Of a stretch of 26,590 bases of DNA, positions 14,791 through 22,540 are shown piece by piece. This DNA is from CAYNJG01 sp964397295 (GTDB lineage Bacteria; Planctomycetota; Planctomycetia; Pirellulales; Pirellulaceae). Within the stretch, counting starts at the first letter, position 1, and each line of letters opens with the position of its first letter. The notes under the pieces were generated by a model, which was not told the DNA's origin, ran no database searches, and saw only the letters and a program-made list of their open reading frames with translations. The position numbers were made by a program, and so were the translations under genes. The DNA is taken from positions 1 to 26,590 of the forward strand of contig CAYNJG010000086.1 in assembly GCA_964397295.1 (NCBI GenBank). The letters are read 5' to 3'.

Positions 14791-17577
14791 ATGTGGAATC
14801 TCTACGTCGATCGAATGCAGTTATCGAAAATGGCCAAGCCGCAACTACTCAGTGCTACGCGTTGTCTTTCCAATCTTTCAAGCGGTTGGCTGATCGCAAT
14901 TTGGCTGATTCTCTCGCTCATCCTTGTCGCGCCCGCGACTTCGACGTTCGCACAAGTTGACGACACGCCGAGCGAAGAACGACTCGAGGAAGAAGGAGAA
15001 GAGGAGGAGGACGACTTCGACGACGAAGAAGACGAGGAAGAAGGTGAGCTCGGCGAGCTATTTGAAATTCGCGAGTACCTTCAGGAGCGACTCGAAAGAC
15101 AAAAAGACGCGGTCAACGAAACCAAGCGACAAATGGAAGTCATCGATGATTTTCTCGCGTTGTTGAAACAAGTCGGACAACTCGAGGACAAGATCGAGGC
15201 GGCCGAAGAAGCGGGCGACAAAGCACTCCTCGAAAAACTCGAGGAACAAGGACAGCGTCTCGAGACCGAAATCGAACTGCGTGGCGAACTTCTTGAGGTC
15301 GAAGGCGAGCTCATGGAAATTCGCGAAACGCTGGAAGAGGCGGAGCGAGATGATGACGAAGATCGGATCGAGTTGCTGGAAACGCTTGTTGAAGGGTTTG
15401 AGCGTATCCGCGAGATTTCACTCGAACTAATACCGATCTACTTGGACGGCCCCGAATCGAAGGAAGGTCCTCTCGAACAAGAGAAAGACAGGCTCTACAC
15501 CAACAAAATAGAAAAACCGTTTCGTGCATTGGAGATTCTTGAAGAACTCGAAGAGGCCGAAGACGAAGAGGACGAAGCGCTGATCGAAGAGTTGGAGGAG
15601 AAACTCGACGAATTGCGCGCCGCAATGGACGCCCAATCGGAAGACGACAAAGAGCAGACCGAAAAGGTGAGCGTGGCGAAACCCGCGCTTCTGCCAGTCC
15701 TCGTCAACGATGAAACATTGGCTCCATTCGCCAACGCCGACCTCAAAAAAGACGTCGCCCCACTGCTGCAGCAGTACTGCATCGACTGCCACGGTAATGA
15801 CTCTTCATCGGGCGAATTGAATCTCGAAAAACTTCTCGCCACTTCGCCGATCGTCAAAGAACGCGACCGCTGGATCAACGTCATCGAGCAGTCCAAAAAC
15901 CATGTCATGCCACCAGAGGACGCAGAACAGCCCACGCTAGAAGAACGAAAAACGATCGTCCTCGCGCTGCATAACGCCGTACACAACTTCGACTACAGCC
16001 ATATCAAAAATCCTGGCTACGAATCAACTCGCCGGATGACACATCGGGAGTACAGCAACACGGTTCGCGACCTGTTCGGTATCGAAATCGATGTTATCGA
16101 TCGTTTTCCCGACGATCTAACGGCAACCAGCGGATTTGACAACAGCTCCAACTCGCTGTTCATCCAGCCCCTCTTAATGGAACGCTACGTCGGTATCGCC
16201 GAACATGTTGTCACGACTGCGCTGCCGAACAATCCTGCGACGCCGAAACTTCGAGCCGTACGAGATAAGATTTTCGTTAGCCAGCCTGCCACAGACGACG
16301 ATGTCGAAGCAGCAGCCCGCACTGTATTCACCCAGTTTCTAACTCGCGCCTATCGTCGCCCAGCGACCGCCAAAGAAATCGACCGGTTCACGAATCAAGT
16401 CACCAAGGCTGTTTCGAATGGCGTGAGTTACGAACTCGCGGTAAAGGCAACGCTTCAAACGGTTCTGATTACGCCCAGCTTTCTGCTACTTAGCGAACGC
16501 GATCACCCAACGCAGTCTTCGGCATTCCAAGTTTCTGATTGGGAACTTGCGAGTCGGCTTTCGTATTTCATCTGGGCTTCGATGCCAGACGAAGAGCTGA
16601 CGAAAGCGGCGGCCGAGAAAACGCTGCACGAACCGAAGATGCTTCAGGCACAAGTGCAGCGCATGCTAAGCGATCCCAAAGCAGAATCGCTGGGTTCCGT
16701 TTTTGCTTCCCAGTGGTTGGGCTCGCACCATCTTGGCGTTCGAATGCGAATGGATCCGATCGACAACCCGTGGTGCACGGAAACGCTGATGGCTGCAATG
16801 CGTGAGGAGACCAGTATGTTCTTCAACGAGATTGTGCAAAACAACCGACCGATCCCAGAATTGATCGATGCGGACTACACATTCTTGAACGAAGAACTGG
16901 CAAAGCTCTATCGCATAAAAGGAATCGAAGGCGACAACATGCGAAGGGTATCGCTCACCACGAAAGACCGTGGCGGAATCTTTGGCCAGGGCAGCCTTCT
17001 TGCTATTACTTCCTTTCCCTATCGTACTAGCCCCGTCGTTCGCGGTAAGTGGATTCTCGACAATGTGCTTGGTACGCCTCCACCACCGCCGCCGCCAAAC
17101 GTTAGTGAGCTGTCGGAAGACATCGAAGAAAACGGACGGCTATCGTTCCGTGAGAAGTTAGAACTGCATCGCGAGAAGCCGAACTGTTACGCTTGTCACA
17201 GCCAAATGGACCCGTTGGGCTTCAGCCTCGAGCAATACGATTGGTTTGGCCGATACAGATCGAGGCAAGGCCGCAAGCGTATCGACGCGACAGGACAATT
17301 GCCAAACGGTACGGAATTCGACGGCTTGGCCGGTCTGAAGAAAATCATTGTCGAGCAACGGCGTGACGATCTTGTGCGTCAGGTATCGAAGAAGATGTTG
17401 TCCTACGCGTTGGGCCGGCAACTAGAGTACTACGATGAACCCACCATTCGAAAAATCGTTGCGAACGTGACGGAAGATGGTGACCGCATGCAGACGTTGA
17501 TCCGCGAGATCGTGATGAGCTATGCATTTCAATACAAACAAAATTCGAGTTCAGAAAACGTCGCAGCGAGCAATTAA
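14791..17577 (+). CDS. DUF1592-family planctomycete cytochrome-like protein with long acidic coiled coil
   Basis: A 928-residue exported protein. A signal-anchor or signal peptide lies near residues 30-55. Residues about 58-300 are an extremely Glu/Asp-rich segment that moves into heptad-like coiled coil. Then come the standard family modules: PSCyt1 with heme site CIDCH at 330-334, DUF1587 from about 412, DUF1595 from about 505, DUF1592 from about 577, DUF1588 from about 728 including a Pro run and a second CxxCH (C799-H803), and DUF1585 from about 861. These proteins pair with DUF1552 partners in Planctomycetota and are presumed envelope redox proteins. The start is uncertain: ATGs at 14791, 14815 and 14830 all precede the signal and none has a clear ribosome site. 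It begins 28 nt after the lipoprotein stop and ends 2 nt before the DUF1552 gene. Confidence 0.93.
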   Translation: MWNLYVDRMQLSKMAKPQLLSATRCLSNLSSGWLIAIWLILSLILVAPATSTFAQVDDTPSEERLEEEGEEEEDDFDDEEDEEEGELGELFEIREYLQERLERQKDAVNETKRQMEVIDDFLALLKQVGQLEDKIEAAEEAGDKALLEKLEEQGQRLETEIELRGELLEVEGELMEIRETLEEAERDDDEDRIELLETLVEGFERIREISLELIPIYLDGPESKEGPLEQEKDRLYTNKIEKPFRALEILEELEEAEDEEDEALIEELEEKLDELRAAMDAQSEDDKEQTEKVSVAKPALLPVLVNDETLAPFANADLKKDVAPLLQQYCIDCHGNDSSSGELNLEKLLATSPIVKERDRWINVIEQSKNHVMPPEDAEQPTLEERKTIVLALHNAVHNFDYSHIKNPGYESTRRMTHREYSNTVRDLFGIEIDVIDRFPDDLTATSGFDNSSNSLFIQPLLMERYVGIAEHVVTTALPNNPATPKLRAVRDKIFVSQPATDDDVEAAARTVFTQFLTRAYRRPATAKEIDRFTNQVTKAVSNGVSYELAVKATLQTVLITPSFLLLSERDHPTQSSAFQVSDWELASRLSYFIWASMPDEELTKAAAEKTLHEPKMLQAQVQRMLSDPKAESLGSVFASQWLGSHHLGVRMRMDPIDNPWCTETLMAAMREETSMFFNEIVQNNRPIPELIDADYTFLNEELAKLYRIKGIEGDNMRRVSLTTKDRGGIFGQGSLLAITSFPYRTSPVVRGKWILDNVLGTPPPPPPPNVSELSEDIEENGRLSFREKLELHREKPNCYACHSQMDPLGFSLEQYDWFGRYRSRQGRKRIDATGQLPNGTEFDGLAGLKKIIVEQRRDDLVRQVSKKMLSYALGRQLEYYDEPTIRKIVANVTEDGDRMQTLIREIVMSYAFQYKQNSSSENVAASN

Positions 17578-17579
17578 TC

Positions 17580-18935
17580 ATGAGCTACCACCAACCCATC
17601 TCGCGACGAACGATGCTACGCGGCGCGGGCGTTGCTCTTTCGCTTCCGTTTTTGGATGTGATGTCCGCACCAGCAGTCGCGGGGAACGCTCCCACCGAGA
17701 AGTGCGTGCGGCTCGCGTATCTCTATTTCCCGAATGGCGTCGCCTCGGGTGCTTGGAAACCGCAAGAAGTGGCGAAAGATGGAACGCTCGTGAAACTAAA
17801 TCGTTTCATGGAGCCACTGAACGAATTCAAATCTGACATCGTGATTCCGCGAAAAGTCTGGACTCCGCGAGGTAATGGTCACGGCGCTGGCACGGCAACA
17901 TGGCTTACCGGGCACGGTTACGACGGGCGTGAAATCAACGCAGGTGGTGCTTCTGTCGATCAGGTCGCTGCCAGGTTGGTGGGCGACAAGACACTTCTTC
18001 CTTCGCTGGAATTGCAAACGCGCGGCGAGGGCTTCTTTTCCAACAGCTTGGTTCGCAATACGATTTCCTGGTCTGATGAATCGACACCCGTGCCGCGCGA
18101 AACCGAACCGCGTGTCGTCTTTGACCGCATGTTTCGTGTTGGTAGCGGCGGGCTATCGGATCGGTCGGTTTTAGATGCAATTTTGGAAGATACGAGGTCG
18201 CTTCGCGCACGAGTCAGTACGGACGACCATCGCAAGCTGGACGAGTACCTGGAATCAGTACGTGCGATCGAAAAACGAATTCAGTTTGCCGACGCGCAGG
18301 CAAAACGCGCAGCACAAAACCCACAGTTAACGAAGAGCCTGGTCCGCCCAGACGCTGGCGTGCCAGACGATTACGGACAGTACATGCGATTGATGTTTGA
18401 CATGATGACACTCGCGTTTTGGGCCGACGCGACACGCGTTTCGACTTTCATGCTCGATCACGGTCAAAGCAATCGCTACTTCAATTTTGTGGATGGCGTA
18501 CAGGGTACATGGCACGCGCTGTCACATTGGAAAGATGCATCCGGAAATACAGAAGACGACGATGGAATCACTTCTTGGAAATCGCCCGACGAGAAACGCG
18601 AACAATACAACTTGGTTACGAAATGGCATCACGAACAAGTCGCTTATTTTCTTGGTCGCCTGAAATCAATCAAAGAACCAGATGGTAGTTCGCTGCTCGA
18701 CAATTCGATGATCGTCTACGGTTCTAGCCTACAAGATGGCCACGAACACGCTGAGAAAAATCTTCCGTTGCTTGTCGCCGGTCGTGGTGGCGGCGCGGTA
18801 AGTGGAGGTCGCGAGATCCGATTCCGGCGCGATACAAGCATGTCGAACCTCCATCTTTCGATGCTCCAGCGGCTTGATGAAAGCGTCACTGCATTCGGCG
18901 AAAGCTCAACCCCCATGTCCGAGCTTGCCGGTTAA
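17580..18935 (+). CDS. DUF1552-family exported protein, partner of the DUF1592 protein
   Basis: A 451-residue protein beginning with a Tat-type leader (SRRTMLRG followed by a hydrophobic stretch, likely cut near AVAGN). The body has the family landmarks: LYFPNGVASGAW, TWLTGHGYDG, a RAIEKRI helix, ARVSTFMLDHGQSNRYF and YGSSLQDGHEHAEKNLP. DUF1552 belongs to a PVC family named for an HXXSHH motif; here the corresponding segment is H312-A-L-S315-H316-W317, so the last His is replaced by Trp. The reaction is unknown. It begins 2 nt after the DUF1592 stop, the usual gene order, so the two are certainly co-transcribed. It is the last gene of the 10243-18935 run. Confidence 0.93.
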   Translation: MSYHQPISRRTMLRGAGVALSLPFLDVMSAPAVAGNAPTEKCVRLAYLYFPNGVASGAWKPQEVAKDGTLVKLNRFMEPLNEFKSDIVIPRKVWTPRGNGHGAGTATWLTGHGYDGREINAGGASVDQVAARLVGDKTLLPSLELQTRGEGFFSNSLVRNTISWSDESTPVPRETEPRVVFDRMFRVGSGGLSDRSVLDAILEDTRSLRARVSTDDHRKLDEYLESVRAIEKRIQFADAQAKRAAQNPQLTKSLVRPDAGVPDDYGQYMRLMFDMMTLAFWADATRVSTFMLDHGQSNRYFNFVDGVQGTWHALSHWKDASGNTEDDDGITSWKSPDEKREQYNLVTKWHHEQVAYFLGRLKSIKEPDGSSLLDNSMIVYGSSLQDGHEHAEKNLPLLVAGRGGGAVSGGREIRFRRDTSMSNLHLSMLQRLDESVTAFGESSTPMSELAG

Positions 18936-19138
18936 CCCGCATCTTTTTCTTGCAAGGACCCCCGCAGTAACTACTTGAAAACGGGCCTTTTGGCGATTCG
19001 AGAATCCAAAATAGAACGTTTTGATTGCGATACCAAACAAGAAGATCTCATTACCTTAATTATCGGGATGATTCGCAGTCTTGTAATTGAAAACTGATAG
19101 CACGGCAACTAGATTCATCCCTTGGTCACAGTCGCAAC

Positions 19139-19435
19139 ATGGGAAATCCAGGGGAATTACGTCACAGAATGTTTCCGATCTTTCTCTACTTGGTCGCAGT
19201 ATATGTCGTGAGCGCAGCTGTTTTTGGCGCGGAGCTCTACGTTATTGAACGGCATGAGCCACCAATTGAAGACGAGTTGCGGGTTACTGCAAATATCGAG
19301 GATCCCACAGGAACAACATCGACGCAGGAATCGCCCCCACAAGAAACCGAAACGCCAGAAACCGCTAAGCCGGATGTGACGAGACGCAAAAGAAAGAAAC
19401 TGATTCGCCGTCTGCATAAGTTGACCTCGGAATAG
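19139..19435 (+). CDS. Small single-pass membrane or exported protein of unknown function
   Basis: A 98-residue open frame. Residues 12-31 are hydrophobic (PIFLYLVAVYVVSAAVFGAEL). Next is an acidic Thr/Pro/Glu-rich linker, and the C-terminus is strongly basic (TRRKRKKLIRRLHK). The polarised layout looks like a real small membrane protein, although no family is recognised. A second ATG at 19169 with GGGGA 13 nt upstream is an alternative start. It converges on the next gene with an 8-nt gap. The preceding stretch 18936-19138 holds no other gene. Confidence 0.5.
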   Translation: MGNPGELRHRMFPIFLYLVAVYVVSAAVFGAELYVIERHEPPIEDELRVTANIEDPTGTTSTQESPPQETETPETAKPDVTRRKRKKLIRRLHKLTSE

Positions 19436-19443
19436 TCAACGTT

Positions 19444-20538
19444 CTACGTACCCCAGTTTTGCGTTAGCACCAGGAAGTCCGCAAACGCTACTTCGCCATC
19501 GCAGTCGAGATCTCCCCCGGCAAAGATCTGTTCCGATTGTCCGAAGTGATGCGACAAGATAGTGAAGTCCCCGAATCCGACTTCACCATCACCGTTCACG
19601 TCGCCCGCGATTCGCCCGCCTCCACATTGAAATGAGATATCGATCGAATGCGATGTTCCCGTTGGACTTCCCCATCGGCCGGTTAAGTCCGCGAGTGGAT
19701 CATTGCCACGATAGCGAATTGGCAATGTTGTCGCTGCCGAGAACTCTACTGCGTTTCCAAGCGAACCGAGTGCCACTCTCTCGCTGTTTCCCGGCAAGAT
19801 CAGCTGAAACGGCTCCGAAGACGTCGGAACATCGAGCAGTCCTGCCTCGGAAGAAAACTCGATGCCTAGTGCTTCAACGCCAGCTCCTTCCACAACGATC
19901 AAACCATCAGGAGACACATGACCGGTGAGACGAGGCGAACCGGCATCTCCAAAAGCAATGTCGATCGCTCTCGCGTCTAGCAACGAATCGTCTACACCAT
20001 CACCGTTGAAGTCAAACGGTTGCAAGACCTCTGGTGTACTTGGTGACAGTGGTAGCTGCTCGCCCTGTAGGTTTAGCAATTCTTGAAGCTGTGTTCCGAG
20101 GTCAAAATCCTCGCCGCCAAAGACGGTAAAGTCACGAGGCTGCGAATCGAACAACTGAAACACGACCAAATTAAAATCATCAAAGCCATCGCCATTCGTG
20201 TCGCCAATCGGATAGGCGGATGAGACGAAATCCTCTCCGCAGCAAAACGCCGATCGAATCGGGACCTCTGGCGACACGCCGAAGCGGAATTCAAGAGAGC
20301 CGCGAGCCTGGCTCCCGAAAATCACCGCTAACGTCGTGGGCGTTGGACCATCGGTTGAAAAGCTGGCTGCAAGATCACTAAAGCCATCGCCGTTCACATC
20401 GCCGATAGATTGAGCGAACGTGGCTTCGCCCAAAGTCACGCTACCATCGAAAAACGAAGGATACGTAAAACGTATCTCGACATCCGCAGTAAGCATGCGT
20501 CGTAATTCAAGCCGCTCAATCTGCATGCTGAAGTCCAT
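19444..20538 (-). CDS. LEPR-type surface protein with FG-GAP-like and dockerin-like Ca2+ repeats
   Basis: A 364-residue protein. The N-terminus MDFSMQIERLELRRMLTAD is a variant of the planctomycete LEPRxLL leader motif found on large exported proteins; it lacks a normal signal peptide. Three FG-GAP/integrin-like Ca2+ loops follow (DVNGDGFSDL, DTNGDGFDDF, DFNGDGVDDS), then a beta-rich region. The C-terminus has two dockerin-like repeats (DVNGDGEVGFGDFTILS..FG, DLDCDGEVAFADFLVLTQNWG), the second very close to those of the PEP-CTERM fusion protein at 12796-12954. It lacks a PEP-CTERM tail. It is probably a cell-surface structural or adhesion protein. An in-frame ATG at 20526 is an alternative start. 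The FG-GAP repeat number is low for a complete propeller. Confidence 0.82.
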   Translation of the reverse strand: MDFSMQIERLELRRMLTADVEIRFTYPSFFDGSVTLGEATFAQSIGDVNGDGFSDLAASFSTDGPTPTTLAVIFGSQARGSLEFRFGVSPEVPIRSAFCCGEDFVSSAYPIGDTNGDGFDDFNLVVFQLFDSQPRDFTVFGGEDFDLGTQLQELLNLQGEQLPLSPSTPEVLQPFDFNGDGVDDSLLDARAIDIAFGDAGSPRLTGHVSPDGLIVVEGAGVEALGIEFSSEAGLLDVPTSSEPFQLILPGNSERVALGSLGNAVEFSAATTLPIRYRGNDPLADLTGRWGSPTGTSHSIDISFQCGGGRIAGDVNGDGEVGFGDFTILSHHFGQSEQIFAGGDLDCDGEVAFADFLVLTQNWGT

Positions 20539-20695
20539 TCACACGAATCGCAAGAACTAAAGCCGTCTTAGCGAAGCAGATTCAAACGCAAACGCGCACT
20601 CCTTCTACGTCGACTTAGCCGGCAATTTATCGAAAACGAATACCGCGTGGCAAGATCGCATCATCAGACAACGAAAAAGCTGAACTTTGAAAGCA

Positions 20696-20995
20696 TCAGC
20701 CGGCGAAATAGGCGCTTCGCTCGACTTCGACTTCCTGTTCTTTGTCTTTGAAGACCCAGTTGATTTGGCAACGATCAAGGGCCATCGTAATTTCGAACTC
20801 AGCGACTTCGGTGTACGCGTCGTCGCCGGTGCCTTGGACGAGGAGGCAATTCCGACTATGGACAATCACGGTTTGATCGATGATCTCGATCTCTAGCATT
20901 CCTTGCCCGCCGGACATCGGCGTAAGCGAACAAGGTTCATGTTTCGGAGAGGTCCAGTGAAAAGAATCTGCTGAACGTCGAACAGGCGCAGCCAT
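20696..20995 (-). CDS. Small protein of unknown function
   Basis: A 99-residue open frame starting MAAPVRRSAD, with GGAG 6 nt before the ATG; this is why it is preferred over a longer reading to 21034 and over overlapping frames on both strands. It has no signal peptide, is slightly acidic toward the C-terminus (KDKEQEVEVER), and has a beta-rich middle (LEIEIIDQTVIVHSRNC). I recognise no family. It could be a small cytoplasmic beta-domain protein. The flanks 20539-20695 and 20996-21289 hold no supported gene. Confidence 0.5.
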   Translation of the reverse strand: MAAPVRRSADSFHWTSPKHEPCSLTPMSGGQGMLEIEIIDQTVIVHSRNCLLVQGTGDDAYTEVAEFEITMALDRCQINWVFKDKEQEVEVERSAYFAG

Positions 20996-21171
20996 GGTTA
21001 ACTCCACATGGTGACAGCTCCAAGCCGCTCGCATGTGACGAACACTTGAAACCTAGGTTGGAACGTTGTGTGTTAGCCTCTTCTCCGTCAATATTCTCAC
21101 ATAGGTCGAAGCGAAAAGCGAATTTTGCGAACGGTTTGACTCCATCGTCAAAGTCGATTGTTTCCGTTACG

Positions 21172-21199
21172 TTGCCAAAAATGTGTGGCGTGTTATTTT
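21172..21199 (+). promoter_or_regulatory. Candidate promoter of the M16 peptidase gene
   Basis: TTGCCA (21172-21177) and TATTTT (21194-21199) are 16 nt apart in the only AT-rich part of the 294-bp gap before the M16 gene. An imperfect palindrome TTTTTcCGCGtAAAAA follows at 21196-21211. The match is moderate and the leader would be about 85 nt. Confidence 0.3.
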
Positions 21200-21289
21200 T
21201 CCGCGTAAAAACAGCTCAATATTATTCGTCAATGTACCGAGACGTTCTTAGACCGCCCATTCTTCTTGGCTTCGCGTGACCTCCTATCC

Positions 21290-22540
21290 ATGATTGACTT
21301 CGAGTGTATCGACGGCCCCTTCGACGTGCCCGTCTACTTTCAACGATTACCCGTAAACACGGTTTCGCTGTATTGGCTTGTATTCGCAGGTAGCGCCGAT
21401 GACGAAGTGGGCGGCGGACACGGCATCTATCATTGGTTCGAACACATTCCGTCTCGCGGAACCGTGAAGTTTCCCGGCGGCTACCGTGACACGGAAGCGA
21501 GACTCGTTCGACATGGCGGTGGATCGGACGCAGAAACAGGTTTCACCTACACCGGTTTCAGTGCAGACATTCCGAAACGCGTTTGGCCCGAAGCACTCGA
21601 CATATTGGCGGACATGGTAGCCCAGCCATTGCTGCGTGTTGATGACATTGAGGCCGAACGAGAAATCATCTTGCATGAGATCGACGAATGGCACTCGGCA
21701 CCCTACTCGCAATCGATGTGTCAGTTACCTGGAATCCTATGGCCAGGACATCCGCTTGGGCACGATCAGTTGGGTACCGCCGAAACGCTGAAGTCGATCG
21801 ATCCAAAGCGACTACGCCATGCACACGAAGTCGGCTATTCTCGCAATCGTTGTGCATTGCTCGTGGCCGGCGATATCGAACGCAGCCAGTTGATCGACGT
21901 CGTGGGTTCGTGTCTCGAACGAGTTCCCGATCGACCGCTCACTCCGCGTAAGACTCCAGCAGCATACGGAGAACTTCCACCGTGGAAGGCGGGAACCAAA
22001 ACGATCGTGGAAACTAGCCACGAAGATTCCGTTGTGTATCTTCTGTTTCCGCTGCCTTCGCTCGAAAACGGTTTCGCTCCGCTTGTTCAATGGGATTTTC
22101 TAGCGCACGTGTTTTCGGCCGGCGAATTAGGATCACCGTTGAATCGAATGGTGCGGGAGAACTCGCAACTGGCCTATTCGCCGGACTTCACCAGTAACTC
22201 ACATCCCGACGGTGGCTACGCGGGACTTGTTGCGCAAACGAATGTGGAACCGGAGCGAGTTGTCGACGCGTTTTGGGAACTCATTCGCAGCCCCGATACA
22301 AGATCTTCCGAGTGGTTGAACTACGTACGCGATACGATTCGCGGATCCATTGAAATGCACGACCCCGATGCGGGCGAGTACACCGAAGAGGGCTGTTCTT
22401 CACTCGTCCACTACGGGAAATGCATGTCCGACGACGAATATGCCAGTGCGCTGCTCGGCTACCAAGACGAACAAGTCGCAGAATGGCTGGACAAACTAGT
22501 GCCGGAACTAGCTCATACGATCGTGTTTACCGGTCGCTAG
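21290..22540 (+). CDS. M16-family zinc metallopeptidase (pitrilysin/processing-peptidase type)
   Basis: A 416-residue protein without a signal peptide. The inverted zinc motif HxxEH is HWFEH at residues 48-52, followed by SRGT (compare F.GT in the family). A downstream acidic cluster EREIILHEIDE supplies the third ligand, most likely E130, 78 residues after H52. The second half has the usual inactive-domain features (GDIE followed by a second alpha/beta domain), so this is a two-domain M16B-type protein with an intact active site. Such enzymes degrade or process peptides, commonly as dimers with a related subunit; no partner is encoded here. An in-frame TTG at 21266 is an alternative start. 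Its stop directly abuts that of the sulfatase gene on the opposite strand. Confidence 0.9.
   Translation: MIDFECIDGPFDVPVYFQRLPVNTVSLYWLVFAGSADDEVGGGHGIYHWFEHIPSRGTVKFPGGYRDTEARLVRHGGGSDAETGFTYTGFSADIPKRVWPEALDILADMVAQPLLRVDDIEAEREIILHEIDEWHSAPYSQSMCQLPGILWPGHPLGHDQLGTAETLKSIDPKRLRHAHEVGYSRNRCALLVAGDIERSQLIDVVGSCLERVPDRPLTPRKTPAAYGELPPWKAGTKTIVETSHEDSVVYLLFPLPSLENGFAPLVQWDFLAHVFSAGELGSPLNRMVRENSQLAYSPDFTSNSHPDGGYAGLVAQTNVEPERVVDAFWELIRSPDTRSSEWLNYVRDTIRGSIEMHDPDAGEYTEEGCSSLVHYGKCMSDDEYASALLGYQDEQVAEWLDKLVPELAHTIVFTGR

Noticed and set aside
18940..19010. Terminator after the DUF1552 gene
   Set aside because: GGTTAACC and the AAAAcgggccTTTT region do not form a convincing stem plus T-tract.
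20605..20896. Open frames on both strands overlapping the small gene at 20696-20995
   Set aside because: They lack a ribosome site; the 20995 start has GGAG at good spacing, so that frame was preferred.
21046..21279. 77-residue plus-strand open frame upstream of the M16 gene
   Set aside because: TTG start, basic low-complexity product, no family, and it covers the likely promoter region.
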